Shown here piece by piece: positions 16,654 to 25,835 of a stretch of DNA of 64,000 nt. The DNA comes from Lysinibacillus sphaericus (GTDB lineage: Bacteria; Bacillota; Bacilli; Bacillales_A; Planococcaceae), in the NCBI RefSeq assembly GCF_006864135.1, contig NZ_SADV01000002.1:358375-422374 (forward strand), written 5' to 3'. Both the position numbers and the translations under genes were made by a program. Position 1 is the stretch's first letter. The number at the start of each line of letters is the position of its first letter. The notes under the pieces are model-generated. The model searched no databases. It was not told the origin of the DNA and saw nothing but the letters and a program-made list of their open reading frames with translations.

Positions 16654-18536
16654 TATTTATTTCCTCCTTTGCCGTAAAGATGTTCTTCAATTTCAAGAAT
16701 TTCTTCTTTGTGTAAGTGGAAACCGTGATCGTCCTTAACAGAACGGAAAATCATAGCACCGAATGTAATTGCAAGACCTGCAATTAAAACATAAATTGAC
16801 CATGGTTTATCTGCATCTTGATTATAAAGAGCACCGAATGCTGCGATAAACAAGCCCATAGAAATAACAAATGGGATGGCTGAGTTGTTTGGCATATGAA
16901 TATCACCGACTGGCTCAGCAAATGTAATTTCTTTATTACCTTCTTGCTTTTCAATCCACCATGGATCTAAACCACGAACAAGTGGTGTTTGACGGAAGTT
17001 ATAGAATGGGATTGGTTGTGGAATTGACCATTCTAATGTACGTCCATCGCCCCATGGATCGCGACCTGCTGGTTTGCCTTTGATTGACATTAAGCAGTTG
17101 ATTACCATTAAGATAACCCCTACACCCATCATTAATGCACCGATTGTAGAGATATAGTTAAACTGATCCCAACCTTGACCTTCTCTGTAAGTGAATACGC
17201 GACGTGGCATACCCATTAAACCTAAGAAGTGTTGAACGAAGAACGTTAAATGGAATCCAATAAAGAATACCCAGAAAGTAATTTTACCAAGTGTTTCGTT
17301 TAACATACGGTTGAAGAAAATTGGCCAGTAGAAGTGCGCTGAACCAAATAACGCTGTTACGATACCACCAACGATTACGTAGTGGAAGTGAGCAACGATA
17401 AAGTAAGAATCGTGTAATTGGTAGTCAAGAGGTGCAGATGCTTGCATTACCCCTGTAACACCACCCGCAACGAATGACGGGATGAAACCAAGTGCATAAA
17501 GCATTGGTGTTGTAACTTTAATAGATCCTCCCCAAATAGTTAAGATCCAGTTAAATACTTTCATACCTGTTGGAACGGCAATTGCCATTGTTGCAACAGC
17601 AAAGATTGCGTTTGCTGTTGGCCCAAGACCAACTGTAAACATGTGGTGAGCCCAAACCATGAACCCTAAGAAACCGATTAAAATTGTTGCGAATACCATT
17701 GAAGAGTATCCAAATAAACGTTTACGAGAGAACGCTGGGATAATCTCAGAGAATAAACCAAACGCTGGTAATACTAAGATATAAACCTCTGGGTGTCCGA
17801 AGATCCAGAATAAGTGTTCCCAAATAATTGTGTTACCACCCATAGTATGGTCAAAGAAGTTACCACCGAACATACGGTCAAATAACATCATTAATAAACC
17901 AATTGTTAATGGAGGGAATGCGAATAAAATTAATGCACTTGATACTAGCGCTGTCCAAGTGAATAATGGCATACGCATGAATGTCATACCTGGAGCACGC
18001 ATCGTAATAATCGTAACGATAAAGTTAAGACCTGATATTAATGTACCCGCCCCTGATATTTGTAAACCGAGAACATAGAAGTCAATACCATGTCCAGGAG
18101 AATATAAAGATAATGATGCATAAGACGTCCAGCCCGCATCAGGCGCGCCACCCATAAAGAATGACAGGTGAAGGAATACTGCACCTAGGAAGAATAACCA
18201 GAACCCTAACGAATTAAGGAACGGGAATGCTACGTCACGTGCACCAATTTGTAATGGTACAAGCATGTTCATAAATGCAAATAGTAATGGAGTTGCAGCT
18301 AGGAATAACATTGTTGTTCCGTGCATTGTTAATAATTGATTGAAAAAACCTGCTGAGACGAAATCGTTATTTGGTTGCATTAATTGAATACGCATTAATA
18401 ACGCTTCAAAACCAGCGATAGCGAAGAACAATGTACCGGCTAATAAATACATTACTGCTAACTTTTTATGGTCAACAGTTGTAATGTAGTCCCAGACAGT
18501 TGCTCCAAAGCTCTTTTTCTGTGTGTATGAGCTCAC
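16653..18536 (-). CDS. ctaD: Cytochrome c oxidase subunit I (caa3 type)
   Basis: 627 residues with at least 12 spans plus a C-terminal extension. It carries the low-spin heme ligand in MHGTTMLFL, the CuB/cross-link site WIFGHPEVYILVLPAFG, the HHMFTVG loop, and the pair of His in SYFIVAHFHYVIVGG. It reduces O2 to water with proton pumping. GTG 18536 is the better start, since GGGAGGT lies 7 nt upstream; six extra codons from TTG 18554 would run through that site. It follows ctaC by about 40 bp in one operon. Confidence 0.95.
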   Translation of the reverse strand: MSSYTQKKSFGATVWDYITTVDHKKLAVMYLLAGTLFFAIAGFEALLMRIQLMQPNNDFVSAGFFNQLLTMHGTTMLFLAATPLLFAFMNMLVPLQIGARDVAFPFLNSLGFWLFFLGAVFLHLSFFMGGAPDAGWTSYASLSLYSPGHGIDFYVLGLQISGAGTLISGLNFIVTIITMRAPGMTFMRMPLFTWTALVSSALILFAFPPLTIGLLMMLFDRMFGGNFFDHTMGGNTIIWEHLFWIFGHPEVYILVLPAFGLFSEIIPAFSRKRLFGYSSMVFATILIGFLGFMVWAHHMFTVGLGPTANAIFAVATMAIAVPTGMKVFNWILTIWGGSIKVTTPMLYALGFIPSFVAGGVTGVMQASAPLDYQLHDSYFIVAHFHYVIVGGIVTALFGSAHFYWPIFFNRMLNETLGKITFWVFFIGFHLTFFVQHFLGLMGMPRRVFTYREGQGWDQFNYISTIGALMMGVGVILMVINCLMSIKGKPAGRDPWGDGRTLEWSIPQPIPFYNFRQTPLVRGLDPWWIEKQEGNKEITFAEPVGDIHMPNNSAIPFVISMGLFIAAFGALYNQDADKPWSIYVLIAGLAITFGAMIFRSVKDDHGFHLHKEEILEIEEHLYGKGGNK

Positions 18537-18577
18537 AACTTTTACCTCCCTCAAAGTTTGTTACATTAAAGTTAAAA

Positions 18578-19666
18578 TCATTTCTCAACAGATAAGCCCA
18601 TGATATAAGTTGCTAGAGCTTGAATTTCTTCGTCAGTTAAATCGCCATAAATTGGCGCAGTACCTTCTGCGTTCATCATTAAGTTACCTGGCTTGAATTG
18701 CTCAGGATTCTTAATCCAAGCTTTTAAGTTTTCTTCATCATGATCTAAGAAACCAGCGACACGGTTACGGTCACCAAATGTAGTTAAGTTAGGACCCTTT
18801 GAACCTGGACCGCTTGTACCAGATACAGCATGACAACCCATACAGCTATTAGCAAATGTTGCCTCGCCTAGATCAGCTGAAGTTTTGTCTGGCATTTTTT
18901 TATCTGTTGCTTTCATTGAAGCTACCCATGCGTCGAATGCATCCGGGCTTAATGCTTTAACTTTGAAGTCCATTAGAGCGTGTGAAGGACCACATAACTC
19001 AGCACATTTACCATAGAATACGCCGTCTTTAAGGTCTTTTGATTCTTTATCGAATTCTAGATAGAACTTGTTTAAGTTATCAACGTTCGTATCCATTTTA
19101 CCGCCTATAGCAGGAATCCAGAATGAGTGCTTAACATCGGCAGCTTTTAAGTTAAAGTAAACTTTTTGACCTGTTGGTACAACTAATTCTTGTGCAGTTA
19201 TAATACCTTGGTTAGGGTATTCAAACTCCCACCAATATAAATTTGCAGTTACATTTACAGTAAGTGCTGTTTTGTCACCGTTTTCATCTACTTCGTCCAT
19301 CGCAGCAACATCTGCAAATTTGTAAGTAGCCGTAACGACTGGTACAGCTAAGATTAATAATAAAATAATTGGAATAACTGTCCAAATTATTTCAAGAGTG
19401 TGACTTCCTTCTACTTGCTTAGGAATAACGTTTTCGCCAACTTTTGAACGGCGGAATTTTAAGAATGCAAGTAAATAGATAACGGATACTACTACTACAA
19501 CTAACGTCATAATTCCAGTAGCTAGCATTAATAGATTGAATTGTTCTTTACCTACTTGACCAGACGGTTTCAGTGCAGAAATATAATCTTCACCACAACC
19601 AGAAAGGAAAACCATCATCACTGCTAGTAGTGAAAAAAGACGCCATTTTTTAAGCCCTTTCATCAT
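18578..19666 (-). CDS. ctaC: Cytochrome c oxidase subunit II with fused cytochrome c (caa3)
   Basis: 362 residues. Lipoprotein signal with lipobox LSGC (Cys24), two membrane spans (about 45-67 and 92-113), CuA domain with HSFWIP and Cys221, Cys225, His229 in CAELCGPSH. A C-terminal cytochrome c domain carries heme-binding CMGCH at 275-279 and an axial Met in LMMNAEG. It takes electrons from cytochrome c or reduced donors outside the membrane. GAGGGG lies 12-13 nt before ATG 19666, a somewhat long spacing. Confidence 0.95.
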   Translation of the reverse strand: MMKGLKKWRLFSLLAVMMVFLSGCGEDYISALKPSGQVGKEQFNLLMLATGIMTLVVVVVSVIYLLAFLKFRRSKVGENVIPKQVEGSHTLEIIWTVIPIILLLILAVPVVTATYKFADVAAMDEVDENGDKTALTVNVTANLYWWEFEYPNQGIITAQELVVPTGQKVYFNLKAADVKHSFWIPAIGGKMDTNVDNLNKFYLEFDKESKDLKDGVFYGKCAELCGPSHALMDFKVKALSPDAFDAWVASMKATDKKMPDKTSADLGEATFANSCMGCHAVSGTSGPGSKGPNLTTFGDRNRVAGFLDHDEENLKAWIKNPEQFKPGNLMMNAEGTAPIYGDLTDEEIQALATYIMGLSVEK

Positions 19667-19761
19667 AGCTTAATTAAACCCCTCTTTCTTTGTTGTATTT
19701 TTCATGTGTACCTAGGAAATAAGTTCTGTCTATATGAATTCAAAAGAAAGAATTCCTAAAT

Positions 19762-20679
19762 TTAGCTAAACAACGCAAAAATTATGATGGCTACAAATAG
19801 TATGGTCATATGATTCAAAGAATAGATAAACATTTTATTTGCCCATTTCATATCATCTTTTGTGGTAAAGCCTTTAAAAGCTAGAATCAACCAGCCTAAG
19901 TTCAATGCAGTGGCAAGAATTAAGAAGCCAACACCAAGCTCTGGTAAAAGGAATGGTAATGGTAATAATAAAAGAATCCAGAAAAACATCGAGTACTTTG
20001 TACGTTTAAATCCTTTTACTACAGGTAGCATTGGTATATTAGCTGCACGATATTCCTCAGTACGTTTCATAGCAAGTGCATAAAAATGCGGTGGTTGCCA
20101 TGCAAACATGATAAGGAATAGAGCAAGTGCTCCAGGACCTAATGCAGGTTCAACCGCTGCAAACCCAATAACTGGTGGGATCGCCCCTGAAATACTTCCT
20201 ACAACCGTGTTACTAACATGCTTCCTCTTTGACCACATTGAGTACAGAACGACATAAGCAAATATCCCTACTAGTCCCCACATGCCGGCCGCAAACGATG
20301 CCGCAAATAACAAAATTTCACCTACAATTAAAAATGAGAGGGCAATAGTCAATACAAAATTCGGCTTAAATCTACCCGTTACTGTCGGTCTACCCTTTGT
20401 TCTTTTCATGATTGGATCAATATCCTGATCAATAAAGTTATTCATTGCGCCTGAGCCACCTATAATTAATGCCGCACCCAGCATGGTGAACAATATGACA
20501 TCAAGCTCTTGCAAGAAGTGTCTACTAGTAAATTGAAATGCCAGCCACATCCCTGTAAACGTTGTGACAAGATTCGAGTTAACGATTCCAATTTTTATTA
20601 GTGCTAAGAAATCTTTTACAAATGATGTTGATGCTGGTCCACTATTTCTAGTAGCCGTCAGAGCACGACCGTTTGACAT
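19762..20679 (-). CDS. ctaB: Protoheme IX farnesyltransferase (heme O synthase)
   Basis: 305 residues with about nine spans. UbiA-family Asp motifs are NNFIDQDIDPIMKRTKGRPT near 91-110 and the second loop MKRTEEYRAANIPMLPVVKG near 205-224. It farnesylates heme B to heme O, used by CtaA. ATG 20679 follows AAGGAGAA by 6 nt; the frame continues to 20709 without a better site. It lies 95 bp upstream of ctaC and probably leads the operon. Confidence 0.93.
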   Translation of the reverse strand: MSNGRALTATRNSGPASTSFVKDFLALIKIGIVNSNLVTTFTGMWLAFQFTSRHFLQELDVILFTMLGAALIIGGSGAMNNFIDQDIDPIMKRTKGRPTVTGRFKPNFVLTIALSFLIVGEILLFAASFAAGMWGLVGIFAYVVLYSMWSKRKHVSNTVVGSISGAIPPVIGFAAVEPALGPGALALFLIMFAWQPPHFYALAMKRTEEYRAANIPMLPVVKGFKRTKYSMFFWILLLLPLPFLLPELGVGFLILATALNLGWLILAFKGFTTKDDMKWANKMFIYSLNHMTILFVAIIIFALFS

Positions 20680-20927
20680 GATACCTTCTCCTTTCATTTT
20701 TGTAAGCATATTCCGCTACCAATTACTATAGCGAAATTTGCGATTGATTTCTAGACATTAAGTGAAATTTAGATGAAGTTGTAAAAATTAGCTTTGTCTA
20801 GAAATATATTAAAAACAACATATCTATAGTAAATCATTTTCTAAAATGAATTGTGAAGGTTAGAGCACGAAATTATGAACAATTTGTGAAATGGAATCGA
20901 CATCTAATACTCCCTACTCTTTACAAG

Positions 20928-20956
20928 TTGTATTTTAATTGTATTTTCGATATTAT
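20928..20956 (+). promoter_or_regulatory. Candidate SigA promoter of ctaA
   Basis: TTGTAT, 17 nt, TATTAT. The predicted leader of about 50 nt holds a small ACATTAC/GTAATGT hairpin. The whole 336-bp ctaB-ctaA gap is AT-rich; in B. subtilis this region is ResD-controlled, but I could not place a ResD site. Confidence 0.4.
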
Positions 20957-21015
20957 CTAGTAGCAGAAACATTACTTTCATGTAATGTCCATAGATAAAG
21001 TAGGTGACTCATTTT

Positions 21016-21939
21016 ATGCAACAAAACAGGTATATGAAATGGTTTGCTGTTGCCGCTACAGTTGGAATGCTCCTAGTTTTACTAGGTGGGGCACTTGTTA
21101 CCAAAACAGACAGTGGCTTAGGCTGTGGTCGAAACTGGCCTGATTGCAATGGTTCTCTTATTCCAAAAGAAATTACACCAGCAATCTTAATTGAATTTTC
21201 ACATCGTCTTATAACTGGGATCGTATCTATTTCAATTCTTGCGTTAACAGTTTGGACATGGCGTAAAATCGGCCATATTCGCGAAGTAAAATTATTAGGT
21301 TTCTTAGCAATGTTTTTCTTAATCGCACAAGCTCTTATTGGAGCAGCTCAAGTGTTGTGGGGACAAGGGGATTTCATATTAGCGCTCCACTTTGGGATTT
21401 CTCTTATTTCCTTTGCTGCTGTTCTCCTCCTTTCTATGATTGTATTTGAAGTCGATCGCAAATTTGATGCCGATAACGTTTTTATTGGAAAAAAATTACG
21501 TTGGCATACGATTGCTGTCACAATTTATTCTTATTTAGTCGTTTATACAGGGGCGCTTGTTCGCCATACAGATTCAAGCTTAATATGTCCTGACTGGCCA
21601 TTTTGCTATAACGATACACCATTCGCAGCTTTTAATAATATGTACGAATGGATGCAAATGGGGCATCGTCTAGCTGTTCTTATCTTTTTCATTTGGATTG
21701 CATACATAACGTGGCACGCTGTAAAAGAATATAAACATCAACGTGTAATTTACTATGGCTGGATTATTGCCTTTACTATAGTAATTTTACAAGTAATTGC
21801 TGGTATGCTAGTAGTTCTAACTAAATTGAATTTAACAGTCGCATTACTTCATTCATTATTTATTTCAATGCTGTTTGGTCTACTTTGCTATATGGTAATG
21901 CTAGTTGCACGTAGCAATTATAATGAAAAAAACAAATAA
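21016..21939 (+). CDS. ctaA: Heme A synthase
   Basis: 307 residues, eight membrane spans. It converts heme O to heme A. Conserved: VTKTDSGLGCGRNWPDCNGS near 30-49 with a Cys pair, EFSHRLITG near 60, LHFGISLIS, HTDSSLICPDWPFC with a second Cys pair, and MGHRLAVL; the His residues bind heme. ATG 21016 follows AGGTGA by 8 nt; GTG 21004 lies inside that site. Divergent from ctaB, the usual Bacillus arrangement. Confidence 0.95.
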   Translation: MQQNRYMKWFAVAATVGMLLVLLGGALVTKTDSGLGCGRNWPDCNGSLIPKEITPAILIEFSHRLITGIVSISILALTVWTWRKIGHIREVKLLGFLAMFFLIAQALIGAAQVLWGQGDFILALHFGISLISFAAVLLLSMIVFEVDRKFDADNVFIGKKLRWHTIAVTIYSYLVVYTGALVRHTDSSLICPDWPFCYNDTPFAAFNNMYEWMQMGHRLAVLIFFIWIAYITWHAVKEYKHQRVIYYGWIIAFTIVILQVIAGMLVVLTKLNLTVALLHSLFISMLFGLLCYMVMLVARSNYNEKNK

Positions 21940-21945
21940 TAATAG

Positions 21946-21984
21946 AAAAAGATTCGCCATATTTTTCAATGGCGAATCTTTTTT
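21946..21984 (+). terminator. Terminator of ctaA
   Basis: AAAAGATTCGCCAT and ATGGCGAATCTTTTTT, 14-bp stem, just after the stop. Confidence 0.88.
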
Positions 21985-22064
21985 ATTTTCAAACGCTTCT
22001 ATCTCAATAATATGTCAAAAAATCGACAAGTTTATTATTAAAAAATAGTAATATTTATAGGTAG

Positions 22065-22148
22065 GTGGATGTCGTTAAAATTCAAAAGTTGGACGATAAT
22101 TCCTGAAAGTGTTCCGATAAAACTAAAAAGTTGGATGATATTATGTTA
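22065..22148. repeat. Degenerate direct-repeat array, 21-bp period
   Basis: Four units begin near 22067, 22088, 22109 and 22130: GGATGTCGTTAAAATTC, GTTGGACGATAATTCC, GTGTTCCGATAAAAC, GTTGGATGATATTATG. The three last start exactly 21 bp apart. The spacing and the GTTGGACGATAA motif resemble transposase-binding repeats at ends of DDE transposons, but no transposase is near. Confidence 0.55.
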
Positions 22149-22159
22149 AGTATGCCACG

Positions 22160-22321
22160 GGGATAGGTTGATTAGAGCGAGCCAATAGAGAAGGCTACAA
22201 CTATCACCTGTGATAACGCCTTAGTAACCAACATCCTGTCGCTTCGCTTTAAGCACAGACAAAACGCAGTTGTTGCCCCGACGCCCTCAGGAAATCAACC
22301 CTACATTTTGATAATGAACCA
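22160..22321 (-). repeat. Long interspersed element, family 1, copy 2 (inverted, decayed)
   Basis: On the minus strand it reads GGTTCATTATCAAAATGTAG then GGTTGATTTCCTGAGGGCGT, later GATGTTGGTTACTAAGGCGT, ATCACAGGTGAT, GTAGCCTTC, ending CTAATCAACC. The core hairpin ATCAC/GTGAT is retained although 3 bases are lost. It lies between the ctaA and pycA terminators. Confidence 0.6.
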
Positions 22322-22332
22322 AAATAGCAAAA

Positions 22333-22376
22333 CAAAAAAGGTTATTAGTATGCTATAAAAGCCATCTAATAACCTT
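22333..22376 (-). terminator. Terminator of pycA
   Basis: AAGGTTATTAG / CTAATAACCTT with a 17-nt loop, followed by TTTTTG on the minus strand. Confidence 0.75.
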
Positions 22377-22388
22377 CTATTTTATCAA

Positions 22389-25300
22389 TTATTCAATTTC
22401 AATTAACAAATCACCTGTTGAAATGGCGTCGCCCGCACTTGCGTATACTTCTTTCACAATGCCATCTTTCGGTGCTTGGACGGTCGTTTCCATTTTCATT
22501 GCTTCAGTAATTAATAAGTGATCCCCACGTTTTACATGGCTTCCTTTCGATACGACTACCTTTAAGACCGTACCTGGCATCGTTGCGCCAATTTGATTTG
22601 GATTACTTGGATCAGCTTTTAATGCCAAGCTACCATCTACTTCGACAGTCATATCTTGAATCACTAATTCACGGGATTGACCGTTTAGCTCAAAGTAAAT
22701 AACACGCGTACCATCGTGCTGTGGTTCACCAATGGAAACAAGTTTAATTATCAGTGTTTTTCCTTTTTCGATCTCGACTTCAATTTCTTCGCCTAGTTTT
22801 AACCCATATAGGAATGTTGGCGTATCTAATACCGAAATATTGCCGAAGGAGTTCACAGTTTTTGCATACTCTTCAAACACTTTTGGATACAAAGCAAACG
22901 CTAGCACATCCTGTTTCGTCACGGCACGATTTAATTTTCCCTCTAGTACCGCCTCTAGTTGCTCAAAATTCACAGGCTCCAATAGCTCGCCAGGACGTAC
23001 TGTAATTGCTTCACGATCCTTTAACACAACCTTTTGCAGTGCCTCTGGGAAGCCACCATGAGGTTGTCCTAAATAACCCTGGAAGAACTCAATCACAGAA
23101 TCTGGGAAGTCGATAGTTTGCCCTCTTGTCAGTACAGAATTTTCATCTAAATCATTTTGTACCATAAATAACGCCATATCACCGACTACTTTCGATGATG
23201 GGGTTACTTTGACAATATCGCCAAATAGAAGGTTTACACGGGAATACATGTGCTTCACTTCTTCCCATCTGTCCCCTAGGCCAACTGCTTTAGCCTGTTG
23301 CTGCAAGTTACTGTATTGACCACCAGGCATCTCGTGGACATAAATTTCAGAATGTGGGCTAATCATGCCGCTTTCAAAATCCTTATAATACTTACGCACA
23401 TCTTCCCAATAGTACGATAACTTTTCAAGCGCATCGATATCGGCACGAACGTTACGCATATTACCCTTCATAGCATAGTACAAGGAGTTGGCGCTTGGCT
23501 GGGACGTTAAACCTGCCATCGAACCGAGCGCTGTATCAATGATATCCACTCCTGCCTCGATCGCCTTGGCATATAAATAAATACCATTACCACTTGTATC
23601 ATGCGTATGCAAATGGATTGGTAGACTTGTCGCCTCTTTTAACTCAGAAATTAAACGATATGCTGCCTCTGGTTTCAATAATCCAGCCATATCTTTTATC
23701 GCTAAAATATGGGCACCTGCTGCCTCTAACTCCTTTGCCATTTCCTTGTAGTATTGAACTGAATATTTTGCTCTTGTTTCATCAAAAATATCTCCTGTGT
23801 AACAGATCGCTGCTTCAGCAATTTTACCTGATTGACGTGCAGCATCAATGGCTACTTCCATTCCTTTAATCCAGTTCAAGCTATCGAAAATACGGAAAAC
23901 ATCAATGCCTGATGCCGCTGATTCAGCGATAAATTCACGAATTAAATTGTCTGGATAGTTTGTGTAACCAACTGCATTCGCACCACGTAATAACATTTGG
24001 AATAGCACATTCGGAACTTGTTCGCGCAGCTTGGCAAGACGCTCCCATGGATCTTCTTTTAAGAAACGGTAAGCCACATCAAACGTCGCACCTCCCCACA
24101 TTTCAAGTGAGAAGAAATCATGCATCATACGCGCTGTTGCATCTGCAATTTCGAACATATCCTGTGAACGTACACGTGTCGCAAGAAGTGATTGGTGCGC
24201 ATCTCGGAAAGTTGTATCCGTTAATAGCACATCCTCTTGCTCTAGAATCCATTTCACTAGCCCGTCTGCTCCTTGGGCATCTAAAATTTGCTTTGTCCCC
24301 GCCGGAGGAACGATTAGTTTATCGACTTTCGGGATGCTCGGCTGTACAAAAATTGGTTTCGCCTTCTGCTCTACTCCAGGGAAGCCATTTAATGTCACAT
24401 TACCAATATAGCTTAAGAGCTTTGTCCCACGGTCTTTGCGCTCAGGGAAATTGAATAGCTCAGGTGTTGTATCGATAAAGCTTGTATCAAATGCTCCCGT
24501 TAAAAATTTCTCGTGCGTCACGACATTATTTAAGAATGGGATATTCGTTTTCACCCCACGAATACGGAACTCCTTTAAATTTCGATCCATTTTTGCTGCG
24601 GCTTCTTTAAACGTCATCCCTGTCGTTGAAATTTTCACTAGCAATGAATCATAATACGGTGTTACTACAGCCCCTTGGAAGCCATTTCCGGCATCTAATC
24701 GAACGCCGAAGCCACCGCTTGAACGGTATACCATAAGCTTCCCCGTATCTGGCATAAAGTCATTAGCGGGGTCTTCCGTTGTGACACGCGCTTGAATCGC
24801 ATAGCCAATCATTGGAACATCTGCCTGTTGTGGAATGTGGATTTCCTCACTATGCAGTCCGTAGCCTGCTGCTACTTTAATTTGGGCGTGCACAATATCA
24901 ACACCCGTAATCATTTCAGTAATCGTATGCTCTACTTGAACACGAGGGTTAACTTCGATGAAGTAGAAATCCTCGCCTGCAACTAAAAACTCTACTGTCC
25001 CTGCATTTATGTATGAGACATTTTTCATTAATTGAACCGCCGCATCGCAAATTCGGCTTCTTAAATCTTCCGAAATTGAATTAGATGGTGCGATTTCAAC
25101 AACCTTTTGATGACGACGTTGAATCGAGCAATCACGTTCATATAAATGAATGATATTACCTTGTTGGTCGCCTATAATTTGGACTTCAATATGCTTTGGC
25201 TTAATAATAGCCTTTTCTACATATACATCATCAGAGCCAAATGCTGCCTTCGCCTCTGATTTTGCACGTTCATAGGAGGAAGCTAACTCCTCTTCTGTAT

Positions 25301-25823
25301 GAACAAGACGCATTCCACGACCACCGCCGCCTAATGTTGCCTTAATCATAATTGGATAGTTGTATGCGCTAGCAAAAGCCTCTACCTCTGCTAAATTATT
25401 TACTGGACCATCTGTACCAGGAATAACAGGAATGCCTGCAGCAATTGCTTGTTCACGCGCCTTCACCTTATCTCCAAACATATCTAAATGCTGAGAAGTC
25501 GGCCCAATGAAGACAATCCCCTCTTCTTCACATCGACGTGCAAACTCTACGTTTTCTGATAAAAAACCATAACCCGGATGAATCGCATCAACATTAGCAT
25601 CTTTGGCAATTGTAATAATGCCTTCAATATCTAGATAAGCATCAATTGGTTTCTTGCCAGCCCCCACTAAATAGGCCTCATCTGCTTTAAAGCGATGAAA
25701 TGCACCACTATCCTCCCGCGAATAAATGGCTACTGTTCGGATATTCAACTCCGTACATGCACGGAAAATACGAATTGCAATTTCTCCTCGATTGGCTACG
25801 AGAATTTTTTTCATTGACCCCAT
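22389..25823 (-). CDS. pycA: Pyruvate carboxylase
   Basis: 1144 residues, the full single-chain enzyme: biotin carboxylase about 4-455 (KATLGGGGRGMRLV ATP loop, RDCSIQRRHQKVVE, EVNPRVQVEHTITE), carboxyltransferase about 530-800 (DTTFRDAHQSLLATRVRS; HLHTHDTSGNG metal site), and a C-terminal biotinyl domain with Lys1110 in EAMKMET. It makes oxaloacetate from pyruvate, bicarbonate and ATP. AAAGGGGG lies 6 nt before the first ATG. It follows ftsW by 12 bp, so probably one transcript ylaN-ftsW-pycA. Position upstream of ctaA is as in B. subtilis. Confidence 0.97.
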   Translation of the reverse strand: MGSMKKILVANRGEIAIRIFRACTELNIRTVAIYSREDSGAFHRFKADEAYLVGAGKKPIDAYLDIEGIITIAKDANVDAIHPGYGFLSENVEFARRCEEEGIVFIGPTSQHLDMFGDKVKAREQAIAAGIPVIPGTDGPVNNLAEVEAFASAYNYPIMIKATLGGGGRGMRLVHTEEELASSYERAKSEAKAAFGSDDVYVEKAIIKPKHIEVQIIGDQQGNIIHLYERDCSIQRRHQKVVEIAPSNSISEDLRSRICDAAVQLMKNVSYINAGTVEFLVAGEDFYFIEVNPRVQVEHTITEMITGVDIVHAQIKVAAGYGLHSEEIHIPQQADVPMIGYAIQARVTTEDPANDFMPDTGKLMVYRSSGGFGVRLDAGNGFQGAVVTPYYDSLLVKISTTGMTFKEAAAKMDRNLKEFRIRGVKTNIPFLNNVVTHEKFLTGAFDTSFIDTTPELFNFPERKDRGTKLLSYIGNVTLNGFPGVEQKAKPIFVQPSIPKVDKLIVPPAGTKQILDAQGADGLVKWILEQEDVLLTDTTFRDAHQSLLATRVRSQDMFEIADATARMMHDFFSLEMWGGATFDVAYRFLKEDPWERLAKLREQVPNVLFQMLLRGANAVGYTNYPDNLIREFIAESAASGIDVFRIFDSLNWIKGMEVAIDAARQSGKIAEAAICYTGDIFDETRAKYSVQYYKEMAKELEAAGAHILAIKDMAGLLKPEAAYRLISELKEATSLPIHLHTHDTSGNGIYLYAKAIEAGVDIIDTALGSMAGLTSQPSANSLYYAMKGNMRNVRADIDALEKLSYYWEDVRKYYKDFESGMISPHSEIYVHEMPGGQYSNLQQQAKAVGLGDRWEEVKHMYSRVNLLFGDIVKVTPSSKVVGDMALFMVQNDLDENSVLTRGQTIDFPDSVIEFFQGYLGQPHGGFPEALQKVVLKDREAITVRPGELLEPVNFEQLEAVLEGKLNRAVTKQDVLAFALYPKVFEEYAKTVNSFGNISVLDTPTFLYGLKLGEEIEVEIEKGKTLIIKLVSIGEPQHDGTRVIYFELNGQSRELVIQDMTVEVDGSLALKADPSNPNQIGATMPGTVLKVVVSKGSHVKRGDHLLITEAMKMETTVQAPKDGIVKEVYASAGDAISTGDLLIEIE

Positions 25824-25835
25824 TGATATCCCCCT

